A DNA stretch of 64,000 bases, taken from Miniimonas arenae (GTDB lineage Bacteria; Actinomycetota; Actinomycetes; Actinomycetales; Beutenbergiaceae). The translations under genes and the position numbers were made by a program. The first letter of the stretch is position 1. Every line of letters begins with the position of its first letter. Location of the stretch: positions 1-64,000 of the forward strand of contig NZ_VENP01000004.1 of the NCBI RefSeq assembly GCF_006351005.1, written 5' to 3'. Below the pieces are notes generated by a model. That model did not search any database. It was not told the DNA's origin and was given only the letters and a program-made list of their open reading frames with translations. Shown here one piece after another: positions 41,516 through 51,715 of the stretch.

Positions 41516-42628
41516 GTGAGCGGACCGCATCCCGACGTCGCCCGCACGCGCCTCGCGGTGCGCACGGCGCTGGCCGACCTCGCGCCGGGCTCGCTGGTGC
41601 TCGTCGCGTGCTCGGGCGGCGCCGACTCGCTCGCGCTCGCCGCGGCGACCGCCTTCGTGGCGCCGCGGCTGCACCTGCGGGCGGGCGCCGTCGTCGTCGA
41701 CCACGCGCTGCTGCCCGCGTCGGCGAGCATCGCCGCGCGCGCCGCGCAGCAGTGCCGCGACCTCGGGCTCGACCCGGTCGAGGTGCGGCAGGTCGCCGTC
41801 GCGGACACCGGGGGCGTCGAGGGCGCCGCGCGTGCGGCCCGACGCGGCGCGCTCGAGGCCGTGCGGGAGGAGACCGGCGCGGTCGCGGTCCTGCTCGGGC
41901 ACACGATGGACGATCAGGCCGAGACCGTCCTGCTGCGCCTCGCGCGCGGCAGCGGCGCACGCTCCCTCGTCGGCATGGAACCGGTGGCCGACATCATTCG
42001 GCGGCCGCTGCTCGGCCTGCGCCGCGCGCAGCTGCGTGCCGCGTGCCGCGCGCTCGACCTGGAGTGGTGGGAGGACCCCGGCAACGCGGCCGACGGACCC
42101 CTGCGCCGGGCCGACGGCGAGCCCCTGCCCCGTGCGGCGGTGCGCGACGTCGTGCTGCCCGCCCTCACGCGGGCGCTCGGGGCCGACCCGGTGCCCGCGC
42201 TCGCGCGCACGGCCGACCAGCTGCGCGAGGACGTCTGGTACCTGGAGGACGAGGGGTGGGCGCTGCTCGCGCGCTCGGTGGTCGGCACGGCGGAGGTCCC
42301 CGGCCGGCCGGGCTGGCCCGCCGCCGTCGACGTCGCGGGTCTGGCCGCGGCGCCCGGGCCGATCCGGCGCCGCGCCGTGCGCTACTGGCTCGTCGAGGCG
42401 GGCGCCCCCGCGGGGTCGCTTGCCGCGCGGCACGTCGACGGCGTGGACGACCTGCTGCTGCGCTGGCGCGGCCAGGTCGGCGTGGACGTGCCCGGCGGGC
42501 TCAGGGTGCGCCGGGAGGGCGAGCGGCTCCTGCTCGAGCGCACGCCCGCCCGGCCGGTGCACCGCGAGGCGCCGCACGACGAGCCGGCGGGGGACGGCGC
42601 AGCGGACGCACCCGCCGATCCCGCGTGA
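41516..42628 (+). CDS. tilS: tRNA(Ile)-lysidine synthase
   Basis: A 370-residue N-type ATP pyrophosphatase that converts the wobble C of tRNA-Ile (CAU) to lysidine. The PP-loop is VACSGGADSLALAAA near residue 31, followed by VVVDHALLPAS and LLGHTMDDQAETVLLRLARG. RRPLLGLRRAQLRAACRALD ends the catalytic domain; the C-terminal part is short and variable. It starts at GTG 41516, just after the protease stop. The tail after residue 345 is low complexity. Confidence 0.94.
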   Translation: MSGPHPDVARTRLAVRTALADLAPGSLVLVACSGGADSLALAAATAFVAPRLHLRAGAVVVDHALLPASASIAARAAQQCRDLGLDPVEVRQVAVADTGGVEGAARAARRGALEAVREETGAVAVLLGHTMDDQAETVLLRLARGSGARSLVGMEPVADIIRRPLLGLRRAQLRAACRALDLEWWEDPGNAADGPLRRADGEPLPRAAVRDVVLPALTRALGADPVPALARTADQLREDVWYLEDEGWALLARSVVGTAEVPGRPGWPAAVDVAGLAAAPGPIRRRAVRYWLVEAGAPAGSLAARHVDGVDDLLLRWRGQVGVDVPGGLRVRREGERLLLERTPARPVHREAPHDEPAGDGAADAPADPA

Positions 42629-42667
42629 CCTGCCGATCGGCGTGACCCCGCAGCCCGAGCCGTGTGT

Positions 42668-42673
42668 CAGGCT
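42668..42673 (+). promoter_or_regulatory. -10-like CAGGCT of hpt
   Basis: CAGGCT-TGACCC-GTG, with the 6-base spacing. It differs from TAGGCT only in the first base. It lies in the 51-base tilS-hpt gap. Confidence 0.45.
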
Positions 42674-42679
42674 TGACCC

Positions 42680-43243
42680 GTGACCGAGTGGCGCTACCCC
42701 GAGCTGGGGCAGGACCTGGTACGTGTCGTGGTGTCCGAGGAGGACATCCAGCGACGGTTGGCCGAGATCGCCGCGCAGATCGACGAGGACTACGCAGGGA
42801 GCGAGCTGCTGCTCGTGGGTGTGCTCAAGGGCGCCGCGTTCGTCATGTCGGACCTCATGCGCCATCTGCACGGTGACGTGGCGATGGACTGGATGGCGGT
42901 GTCCTCCTACGGCGCCGGCACGCAGTCCTCCGGTGTGGTGCGGATCCTCAAGGACCTCGACACCGACCTCACCGGGCGGCACGTGCTCATCGTGGAGGAC
43001 ATCATCGACTCGGGCCTCACGCTCTCGTGGCTGCTGTCGAACCTGCGCTCGCGCGGGCCGGCGAGCCTCGAGGTCGCCACGCTGCTGCGCAAGCCGGACG
43101 CCGCGAAGGTCCAGGTCGACGTGCGGTACCTGGGGTTCGACGTGGCGAACGAGTTCGTCGTCGGGTACGGCCTCGACTACGCCGAGCGCTACCGGCAGCT
43201 GCCGTTCGTCGCGGTGCTCGCCCCGCACGTCTACGGCGGCTGA
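42680..43243 (+). CDS. hpt: Hypoxanthine phosphoribosyltransferase
   Basis: A 187-residue purine salvage enzyme. LLVGVLKGAAFVMSDLMRH is the pyrophosphate loop region, MAVSSYGAGTQSSG the flexible loop, and HVLIVEDIIDSGLTLSWLL the PRPP-binding motif with the two acids. VGYGLDYAERYRQLPFV near the end contacts the purine. The start is GTG 42680. Gene order tilS-hpt-ftsH is typical. Confidence 0.95.
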   Translation: MTEWRYPELGQDLVRVVVSEEDIQRRLAEIAAQIDEDYAGSELLLVGVLKGAAFVMSDLMRHLHGDVAMDWMAVSSYGAGTQSSGVVRILKDLDTDLTGRHVLIVEDIIDSGLTLSWLLSNLRSRGPASLEVATLLRKPDAAKVQVDVRYLGFDVANEFVVGYGLDYAERYRQLPFVAVLAPHVYGG

Positions 43244-43259
43244 CCGCCGAGGGAACCGT

Positions 43260-43281
43260 CGGCGTGGCGGCCGCCGCGCCG
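43260..43281. terminator. Shared terminator of hpt and the convergent membrane-protein gene
   Basis: CGGCGTGGCGG and CCGCCGCGCCG form an 11-bp stem with one mismatch and closing bases forming the loop. It fills the 40-base gap between the two convergent stop codons. Confidence 0.5.
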
Positions 43282-43283
43282 AC

Positions 43284-43799
43284 TCAGGTGCCCGACCCGG
43301 TGTCGCCGGAGTCCTCGCCCTGGCCCTGGTTCTGCTGCCCGTTCTGACCGGGCATCCCGCCCTGGTCACCGCCCGGCCCGCCGCCGGGTCCGCCCGCGCC
43401 GCCGGGCTGGACGTCGCTCGTCCCGGCGCCGCGCAGCGGCAGTCGCGCCGAGGAGACCGCGTAGCCCGTGGCGAAGCCCGACCCGAACAGGAGCACGACG
43501 GCGAGCACCGCGCCCGCCACGCGCACCCACGTCCGGCGCAGGAACGGGGTCGACGGCGGGACCTCCTGAGCGGTCTCGGCACCGGGCGCCGGGGGCGGGG
43601 GGACAGCGCCCTCGGCCAGCTCGACGCCCGACGGCGGAGGCGGCAGCGGGCGGGTGTCGTCGGCCTGGGCGGCCGCGAGGGTCGCGGACGGGGCGGTGGG
43701 CTCGGGCGCCGTCGTCGCCGCCGGGTCGGACTGCGGCGGGGTCGGCGCCGAGCCCGGCTGCGGGGACGGGACGAACGGGGTGTCGGTGGAGGTCGTCAT
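43284..43799 (-). CDS. Pro-rich single-pass membrane protein of unknown function
   Basis: A 171-residue protein. The first 95 residues are Pro/Thr/Ala-rich (cytoplasmic in style). One hydrophobic helix, VRVAGAVLAVVLLFGSGFAT, is followed by SSARLPLRG and a tail of Gly/Gln/Asp residues (GPGGDQGGMPGQNGQQNQG). No family is recognised. It lies on the minus strand within the otherwise plus-strand block. The 5' gap to ftsH (43800-44240) holds a 10-bp repeat array and the ftsH promoter. Confidence 0.7.
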   Translation of the reverse strand: MTTSTDTPFVPSPQPGSAPTPPQSDPAATTAPEPTAPSATLAAAQADDTRPLPPPPSGVELAEGAVPPPPAPGAETAQEVPPSTPFLRRTWVRVAGAVLAVVLLFGSGFATGYAVSSARLPLRGAGTSDVQPGGAGGPGGGPGGDQGGMPGQNGQQNQGQGEDSGDTGSGT

Positions 43800-43880
43800 G
43801 CGCCGAGCCTCGGCGCGGCGCCTGGGACGCGCCTGTGCCCTCGACCAGCGTCCGGCGTGAGACCGCCGGCGCCTCGGCGT

Positions 43881-43960
43881 GGGCCGACGTGGGCCGTCGT
43901 GGACCGGCGCGGGCCGGCGTGGGCCGACGTCGGCCGGCGCGGTGCCGGCGCGGGCCCGTC
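43881..43960. repeat. Eight degenerate 10-bp tandem repeats
   Basis: Consensus GGGCCGGCGT, with one to four changes per copy, in phase for 80 bases. The spacing is close to one helical turn. The array lies upstream of both the membrane-protein gene and ftsH. Confidence 0.75.
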
Positions 43961-44188
43961 GTGGCAACGGTCGCCCCGCGACGGCGCGCGACGCGCGAGG
44001 TGAGCCGACCGCGCACGGGAGCTCGCCGTCGGGCACGCGATCGGGAACCGACGCCGCGCCGTCGGCGTTGTCACCTGTCGGTGCGTCGGAGGCTCGTGCA
44101 GTCCCTCCGGGTGCACCGACGAGGCCCGTCAAGCGCCGCGGCGTCCTGCCGTCGGCGAACAGCGGGCTAACGGGGCGCCTTGGTCGTA

Positions 44189-44194
44189 TACCGT
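44189..44194 (+). promoter_or_regulatory. -10 element of ftsH
   Basis: TACCGT within TATACCGT; 8 bases on is the GTG of a 13-codon leader frame, and 46 bases on the ftsH ATG. Confidence 0.45.
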
Positions 44195-44202
44195 CGCCCC
44201 AG

Positions 44203-44240
44203 GTGTCTCGACGAGAAGGGTGGGCCGCGCGGCCCCGCAC

Positions 44241-44244
<4 letters not shown>
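44203..44244 (+). CDS. Possible 13-residue leader peptide before ftsH
   Basis: GTG 44203 opens a frame of 13 codons (product [13 protein letters not shown]) whose TGA overlaps the ftsH ATG as ATGA. The ftsH ATG has no ribosome binding site of its own, so a leaderless leader peptide could deliver ribosomes to it. This may be chance; an alternative is an ftsH start at GTG 44220. Confidence 0.35.
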
Positions 44245-46271
<2,027 letters not shown>

Positions 46272-46353
46272 GGCTCGGTGCGCGAGCTCGCGGACCGGCG
46301 GCACCGTTCGCCGTCGGCCGCGCGCGGCTCGGGCGCTCGCGCACCCCGCGCCG

Positions 46354-46359
46354 TAGGCT
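46354..46359 (+). promoter_or_regulatory. -10 element TAGGCT of the FolB/FolK-like gene
   Basis: TAGGCT-GACGCC-GTG with 6-base spacing, in the 94-base gap after ftsH. So the gene after ftsH has its own promoter. Confidence 0.55.
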
Positions 46360-46365
46360 GACGCC

Positions 46366-48048
46366 GTGACCGACACCTACCGGATCCTCGGGCTCGCTGG
46401 TCGCGGCGCCGTCGCCTCGGTCGACGGCTCCGAGCAGTTCGAGCCCTTCCTGGTCGACCTCGAGCTCGGCGCCGACGGCGAGCCCGACCTTCCCGGCCTC
46501 GCCCAGGCCGCCGCGGAGTCACTGGGCTGGCCCGCCGCGAGCCTCACGGCACGCGCGCAGGCCATCGCCTCGGCGGTGCTCGACGCCGGCGCCACCTGGG
46601 TGAGCGTCACCGTGCACCAGCCCGAGGTCGCCCTCGGCGTCCCGGTGACCGGCGTCGAGGTGACGCTGCGGCGCGGTGCAGCCGGCTCCGCGCCCGCCGG
46701 CGCCGCGGCCCCGGCCGGGGTGGACGCCTCCGGCGGTCCGGCGGACCCCGCCGCTGCGCAGCCGGCCCCCGGTGCGGCGGCCGCCTTCCCGCCCGTCGCG
46801 CACCCTGCGGCCGGCCCCGTGGTCGCGCCCGTCGTGGCGCCGGCGGCGCTGCCCGCCGCGGTCGAGTCCGCAGCGCCCCCGGTTCCCGGGCTCGCGGTGC
46901 CGCCCGGTCTTGCGGGCTTCGCCGCCGCGGCGGTGGCGGCCGCCGGCGCAGCAGCCGCGGCGGGCCGCGACGGTCGACCCAGCGACAACCCGTTCGACAG
47001 CCCCGGCGATTCGGTGGCGGACGAGGCGCCCGACGGCGAGCCACGGCACAGCCTCGGCGTCGCCGACGACGAGGCCGCGCCCGGCGAGGGCGACGAGCCG
47101 TTCGACGGCGAGGCACAGCCCGGCAGTCCGGCCGACGGTGCGCGCGCGGACGAGCCCTTCGACGGCGAGGCGCCGTTCGACGACGAGCCCTTCGACGGCG
47201 AGGCGCCGTTCGACGGCCAGGCGGTACCCGACCACCGGCCCGACGCCGGCGAGCACCTGGACGAGGAGCCCTTCGACGGCGAGCCGGAGCCCGCCGGCGA
47301 ACCCGCGGACGAGGCGCCGTACGTCGGCCAGTCGCAGCCCGACGTCGAACGCGAGCCCGACGCCGAGGCCGAGCCCGACGCCGAGGCCGAGCCCGACGCC
47401 GAGGTCGAGCCCGGGCCAGACGCCGAGGCCGAGCCTGACGCTGCACCCGGACAGTGGGGCCTGCCCGCCGTGCCGCCCGCACCCGCTCCCGTCGCCGCAG
47501 CCGGAGAGGCCGTCGTTGCGCCGCAGCCCGCGCCGCCGTCGTCGTCCGCCGTGCCCGCCCGCCCGCCCGTGCGCCGCCCCAGCGCGGAGGCGCCGCTGCC
47601 TGCACTGCTCGTGCTCTCGGCATCGACCCACGACGCCCGCGGCGACCTCGCACGCAGCGTCGACGGCCTGCGAGCCGCGGCCGGGATCGATGTGCGTGAC
47701 GTCTCACCCCTCGCCCGCACCGCCACGTCGGGCGCGGACCTGCACACCGCCGTCGTCGCCATCACGACGACGCTCCCGCCCGACGCGCTGCGCGACGCGG
47801 CCGAGGGCGCGGCGGCGGTCGGCGTCACGGCCGAGGTGCTCGCCGTCGAGGGCCTGATCGGTGAGGTCGACGGGGTCGAGCTGCCGCTCCCCGGCGCCGC
47901 GTCGTCCGCGGCCGTGCTCGTGCCCTGGGCGCAGCTCGACCCGCGTGCCGTGCTCGAGGGGCTCGGCGGCGGCAGCGTCGTCGTGCTGGCCGAGACCGCG
48001 CCCGACCGCGACGCCGTGCGCTGGCTCGCGCTCGACTGGCTGACCTGA
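46366..48048 (+). CDS. Fused FolB-like/FolK-like pseudoenzyme with acidic linker
   Basis: A 560-residue protein. Residues 1-105 align by pattern with dihydroneopterin aldolase (YRILGLAGRGAVASVDG, EPFLVDLELG, VSVTVHQPEV), but the catalytic Lys of V-x-V-x-KP is Gln. Residues 410-560 follow pyrophosphokinase FolK (LPALLVLSAS for LALGSN, VRDVSPLARTATSG, AAVLVPWAQLDP, and the DRDAVRWLALDWL end), but the region of the RTLDLDI motif reads VLAVEGLIGEVDG, with metal-binding acids gone. Between them lie Ala/Pro and acidic repeats. The position after ftsH and before DUF3180 is that of folB-folK. Likely catalytically inactive; a structural or regulatory role is possible. Confidence 0.7.
   Translation: MTDTYRILGLAGRGAVASVDGSEQFEPFLVDLELGADGEPDLPGLAQAAAESLGWPAASLTARAQAIASAVLDAGATWVSVTVHQPEVALGVPVTGVEVTLRRGAAGSAPAGAAAPAGVDASGGPADPAAAQPAPGAAAAFPPVAHPAAGPVVAPVVAPAALPAAVESAAPPVPGLAVPPGLAGFAAAAVAAAGAAAAAGRDGRPSDNPFDSPGDSVADEAPDGEPRHSLGVADDEAAPGEGDEPFDGEAQPGSPADGARADEPFDGEAPFDDEPFDGEAPFDGQAVPDHRPDAGEHLDEEPFDGEPEPAGEPADEAPYVGQSQPDVEREPDAEAEPDAEAEPDAEVEPGPDAEAEPDAAPGQWGLPAVPPAPAPVAAAGEAVVAPQPAPPSSSAVPARPPVRRPSAEAPLPALLVLSASTHDARGDLARSVDGLRAAAGIDVRDVSPLARTATSGADLHTAVVAITTTLPPDALRDAAEGAAAVGVTAEVLAVEGLIGEVDGVELPLPGAASSAAVLVPWAQLDPRAVLEGLGGGSVVVLAETAPDRDAVRWLALDWLT
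47095..47446 (+). repeat. Acidic repeats in the FolB/FolK-like linker
   Basis: Two kinds of in-frame repeat: EPFDGEAPFD-type units (47095-47290), and Glu-Pro-Asp-Ala units in the form EAEPDAEAEPDA (47350-47446). Net charge is strongly negative. Confidence 0.85.
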
Positions 48049-48049
48049 C

Positions 48050-48535
48050 GTGGTCCGCGCCCGACCGGTGGGCCTGATCGTCGCGGCGCTCATCGGGTTC
48101 ACGGTGGTGTTCCTGGTGCTGCAGTGGGCCTCGAGCCGCGGAACCAGCGTGCCGGCGCCCCTCGTCGTCCCGATCCTGCTCCTGGTGGGCGCCGTGGTGG
48201 TGCTCGCGCTCGGCTGGCGCGTGCGCCAGCTCGTGCGTGGCCGCGGCACGATGGACGCGATCGCGGCGGCGCGGGTCGCCGCGCTGGCCGTGACCGCTGC
48301 GCTCGTCGGCGCCGCCATGGTGGGCGCGGGAGCCGCGCAGATCGCCGCGGTGGCCGCCGTCGCGGACGCCCCGGCGGCACGGCGCGACGTGCTCGTCGGG
48401 TCGGCGACGCTGGTGGCGGCGCTCCTGTGCGTGGCGGCCGGCCTGCTCGTGCAGCACTGGTGCCGCGTGCCGGACGACCCGGACGACCCCCGCGGCTCCG
48501 GCCGGCGCGGCGGTCCGCCCGCCGACCCGGCCTGA
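48050..48535 (+). CDS. DUF3180 membrane protein
   Basis: A 161-residue protein with four hydrophobic helices: VGLIVAALIGFTVVFLVLQW, LVVPILLLVGAVVVLAL, AALVGAAMVGAGAAQIAAVA and LVAALLCVAAGLLVQHW. MDAIAAARVAALA fits the family. DUF3180 genes typically follow folK in actinobacteria, which helps to identify the degraded fol gene before it. GTG 48050 follows the preceding stop at once. Function is unknown. Confidence 0.85.
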   Translation: MVRARPVGLIVAALIGFTVVFLVLQWASSRGTSVPAPLVVPILLLVGAVVVLALGWRVRQLVRGRGTMDAIAAARVAALAVTAALVGAAMVGAGAAQIAAVAAVADAPAARRDVLVGSATLVAALLCVAAGLLVQHWCRVPDDPDDPRGSGRRGGPPADPA

Positions 48536-48564
48536 CTCTCGGCCCTCGGGACGGGCCGCCCTGG

Positions 48565-48570
48565 CACGAT
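48565..48570 (+). promoter_or_regulatory. -10-like CACGAT of the PH-domain pair
   Basis: CACGAT-GGGCGT-ATG, identical to the element before the hydrolase at 28764 on the minus strand. Confidence 0.45.
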
Positions 48571-48576
48571 GGGCGT

Positions 48577-49155
48577 ATGACCGACCCCGCGTCCGGCCCT
48601 GCCTCGTCCGCACAGCCCGGCCCCGCCCCGCTCCCGGAGCCGGGCCACGCCGTCGGCGGTGAGTCGACGTCCGGCACCGACCCGTTCGCGCCCGACGGCG
48701 TGACCTGGCGCAGCGTCTCGCCTCGCCTCGTCCGGGCGCGCCTCGTCACCGCCGCTGCCTGGCTCGCGCTTCCCTTCGTCGCGGGCCTCGTGCTCGCGAT
48801 CGTGTTCGGCGGCTGGGTGTGGGCGGCGCCGCTCGCCGTTGCGGCGTTCATGGCCTGGATCGCGTGGCTCGTGCCGCGCCAGGTGCGCGCGTACGGCTAC
48901 GCGGAGCGCGCGGACGACCTGCTCGTGCGCAAGGGGGTGCTGTTCCGGTCGCTCGTCGTCGTGCCGTACGGGCGCATGCAGTTCACCGACGTCTCCTCCG
49001 GGCCGCTGACCCGCGCGCTCGGGATCGCGGAGGTGCAGCTGCACACCGCGTCGGCGAGCACCGACGCGACCGTCCCCGGCCTCGAGGCCGCCGAGGCGGC
49101 ACGCCTGAAGGACCGGCTCACGCAGCTCGGCGAGTCTTCGCTGGCGGGCCTGTGA
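48577..49155 (+). CDS. Bacterial PH-domain membrane protein (YdbS-like)
   Basis: A 192-residue protein. A Pro-rich start is followed by two membrane helices (LVTAAAWLALPFVAGLVLAI and WVWAAPLAVAAFMAWIAWLV) and a bacterial PH domain (bPH2) with DDLLVRKGVLFRSLVVVPYG, RMQFTDVSSGPLTRALGIAE and VQLHTASA. It overlaps the next gene by 4 bases (GTGA); the YdbS/YdbT pair is commonly encoded together. Role unknown; YdbS/YdbT have been linked to resistance to some bacteriocins in Bacillus. Confidence 0.87.
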   Translation: MTDPASGPASSAQPGPAPLPEPGHAVGGESTSGTDPFAPDGVTWRSVSPRLVRARLVTAAAWLALPFVAGLVLAIVFGGWVWAAPLAVAAFMAWIAWLVPRQVRAYGYAERADDLLVRKGVLFRSLVVVPYGRMQFTDVSSGPLTRALGIAEVQLHTASASTDATVPGLEAAEAARLKDRLTQLGESSLAGL

Positions 49156-50870
49156 GCCAGGGCGATCCGGGCGGGGCAGGCGTCGCGAGCGGCGCGGGCG
49201 GTGCGGCCAGCGCGGGCGCCGCAAGCAGCGACGGCGTCGGCCCGACCACGCAGTGGCGGAGGGTGCACCGCGTGACCCCGCTGCTCACCGCCTGGAAGAT
49301 GGCCGCGGCACTCGTCGCGATCGCGCTCTTCCAGTCCTTCGACGACCTCGCCCGGATCCCGCTGCCCGTGCTCGCCGTGATCGGCCTCGTGGCCGGCGTG
49401 ATCCTGCTCGCGATCCTCGTCTCGCTCGGCTACAGCTACCTCGCGTGGCGGCGGATGGAGTACGCGATCACGTCGGAGGCCGTGGTCCTGCGCAGCGGCG
49501 TGCTGTTCCGGCGCGAGCGCGTCGCGCGGCTCACCCGCATCCAGGCGGTCGAGGTGGGGCAGCCGATCCTCGGGCGCATCTTCGGCTTCGCCGCGGTCAA
49601 GGTCGAGAGCGCCGGCGGCGCGGACGCCGTGCTCTCGCTGGCCTACCTCACCCAGGACGAGGCGCAGGCGGTGCGCAACGAGGTCCTCGCGCGGGCGGCC
49701 GGGGTCGACGTCGACGACCTCGACCTCGCCGCCATCGACGCCGGGCAGGACTCGGTCGCCGACGTCGTGCGAGCGAGCGAGAGCGCCGACGCCGCGGCGA
49801 GCGTGGGCGGCCCGGACGCCGAGGACGGCGTCGTGAACCGACCGGGTGCGCCTGGAGCGTCCGGTGCGCCCGGTGCGGGGCGCGACGGCGCCGTCGGCCC
49901 CGACGGCCGCCCCGACGCCTCGACGGGGCTCGATGCCACGACGCCGCGTCCCCTGCCGGCTGGGCTCGCCCGGCGGCTCGCGCCCGAGGCGCCCGAGCAC
50001 CAGGTGTTCCAGCTCGCGCCGGGTCGGCTCGTCGGGTCGCTCCTCCTGCACGGCGCGACGGTGGTGCTCCTGCTGTGGATCGTGGGCGTCGTCGGGTTCG
50101 GCGTCTTCACCGGGTCGTGGGAGGCCCTGTTCGGCAGCATCTTCGCGCTGCTCGGCGTCGTCGGCTTCGTGTGGGGCCGGTTCTCCAGCGAGTTCAACAC
50201 GCGCGTCGCGGTGTCCCCGGACGGTCTGCGGGTGCGCGCCGGCCTGCTCGAGACGAAGGCGAAGACCATCCCGCCCGGGCGGGTCCAGGCCGTCGCGGTC
50301 CACCAGGGTCCGCTCTGGCGCCTGGCCGGGTGGTGGCGGCTGCGCGTGACGCTGGCGAACGTGGGGATCGGCTCCGACGGCGACGCCCTCACCGACGCGC
50401 TGCTCCCGGTGGGCACCCGCGAGGAGGTGGCGGTCATGCTCCGCCTCGTCCTGCCCGACCTGCACGCGGAGGAGTACGACGCCGTCGTGGCGGGCCTCGT
50501 CGGCTCGGGCGACGCCGAGGGGTGGGTGCCCGCTCCACGTCGCGCCCGGTGGGTGGACCCGTTGGCCTGGCGGCGCAACGCCTTCCGCGTGCTCGGCGCC
50601 GCGCTGGCCCTGCGGCGGGGCCGGATCTGGCGCGAGCTGACGTTCGTGCCGCACGAGCGCACGCAGTCGCTCGGGGTCAGCCAGGGCCCCATCGACCGTC
50701 GGCTGCGGGTCGTGACGTTCTCGGCCCACACGTCGGGCGGGATCTCCCCGACGCTGCCGCACGTGGACGCCGCCGTCGCGGCCGCGCTGATGGCGGACCA
50801 GGCCGAGCGCGCACGTGCCGCGCGGCGCGTGGCGGGTCCCGAGCAGTGGATGCGCCACGCGGAGCCCTGA
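49152..50870 (+). CDS. Bacterial PH-domain membrane protein (YdbT-like)
   Basis: A 572-residue protein. Two helices near residues 45-95 (MAAALVAIALFQSFDDLA, LVAGVILLAILVSLGYSYLA) precede a first PH domain with AVVLRSGVLFRRERVARLTR and RIFGFAAVKVESAGG. A Gly/Pro linker follows, then two more helices (VVLLLWIVGVVGFGVF and LFGSIFALLGVVGFVWG) and two further PH-like repeats (GLRVRAGLLETKAKTIPPGR and LALRRGRIWRELTFVPHERT). It is the partner of the preceding gene. Confidence 0.87.
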   Translation: MSQGDPGGAGVASGAGGAASAGAASSDGVGPTTQWRRVHRVTPLLTAWKMAAALVAIALFQSFDDLARIPLPVLAVIGLVAGVILLAILVSLGYSYLAWRRMEYAITSEAVVLRSGVLFRRERVARLTRIQAVEVGQPILGRIFGFAAVKVESAGGADAVLSLAYLTQDEAQAVRNEVLARAAGVDVDDLDLAAIDAGQDSVADVVRASESADAAASVGGPDAEDGVVNRPGAPGASGAPGAGRDGAVGPDGRPDASTGLDATTPRPLPAGLARRLAPEAPEHQVFQLAPGRLVGSLLLHGATVVLLLWIVGVVGFGVFTGSWEALFGSIFALLGVVGFVWGRFSSEFNTRVAVSPDGLRVRAGLLETKAKTIPPGRVQAVAVHQGPLWRLAGWWRLRVTLANVGIGSDGDALTDALLPVGTREEVAVMLRLVLPDLHAEEYDAVVAGLVGSGDAEGWVPAPRRARWVDPLAWRRNAFRVLGAALALRRGRIWRELTFVPHERTQSLGVSQGPIDRRLRVVTFSAHTSGGISPTLPHVDAAVAAALMADQAERARAARRVAGPEQWMRHAEP

Positions 50871-50980
50871 CGCAGTCCGCCCGGCGCACCGCGGGCGCTC
50901 GGTGCGCTGATCGAGGACTCACAGACATGTCACAGCCACGCCGTAGCGTCGACACATCGCGCGCGCGGATGATGAGCGTC

Positions 50981-51715
50981 ATGACGAACCCGGCTGCGGC
51001 CACCCCCGAGGTCCTGACCCGCACGGACGGGTCCCCCCTGCGCGTCCTCGTCGTCGACGACGAGGAGAACCTGCGCGAGCTCCTGGCGACCGTGCTGCGG
51101 TACGAGGGCTGGCGCGTCGAGACGGCGGCCGACGGCCACCAGGCGCTCAAGGTCGTCAAGGAGCTCGACCCGGACGTGGTCGTCCTCGACGTCATGATGC
51201 CCGGCATCGACGGCCTCGAGGTGCTCCGCCGCATCCGCGCGACCAACCGCGTCCCGGTCCTGTTCCTCACCGCGCGCGACTCCCTCGCCGACCGCGTGCA
51301 CGGCCTCACGGCGGGCGGCGACGACTACGTGACCAAGCCGTTCAGCCTCGAGGAGGTCGTGGCCCGGCTCCGCGCCCTCATGCGGCGCTCGGGCGCGCTC
51401 GCCCAGCGGCCGGACGCGGTGCTCGAGGTCGGCGACCTCACGCTCGACGAGGACTCCCACGAGGTGCGCCGCGGCGGCGACGAGATCCAGCTGACCGCCA
51501 CCGAGTTCGAGCTCCTGCGCTACCTCATGCGCAACCCGCGCCGCGTGCTGTCCAAGGCGCAGATCCTCGACCGCGTCTGGCAGTACGACTTCGGCGGTCA
51601 GGCGAACATCGTCGAGCTCTACATCTCCTACCTGCGGCGCAAGATCGATGCGGGCCGTGAGCCCATGATCCACACGCTGCGGGGCGCGGGGTACGTGCTC
51701 AAGCCCGCGTCGTGA
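50981..51715 (+). CDS. OmpR-family response regulator
   Basis: A 244-residue regulator. The receiver domain has VLVVDDEENLR, the phosphorylatable Asp in VVVLDVMMPGIDGLEVL and the Lys in DDYVTKPFSLEE. The winged helix is in the C-terminal half (TATEFELLRYLMRNPRRVLS, then IVELYISYLRRKID). ATG 50981 is a choice among 50927, 50969, 50972 and 50981; none has a clear ribosome binding site. It overlaps its kinase gene by GTGA. The pair sits between the PH-domain genes and panC, where I know of no conserved regulator. Confidence 0.93.
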   Translation: MTNPAAATPEVLTRTDGSPLRVLVVDDEENLRELLATVLRYEGWRVETAADGHQALKVVKELDPDVVVLDVMMPGIDGLEVLRRIRATNRVPVLFLTARDSLADRVHGLTAGGDDYVTKPFSLEEVVARLRALMRRSGALAQRPDAVLEVGDLTLDEDSHEVRRGGDEIQLTATEFELLRYLMRNPRRVLSKAQILDRVWQYDFGGQANIVELYISYLRRKIDAGREPMIHTLRGAGYVLKPAS

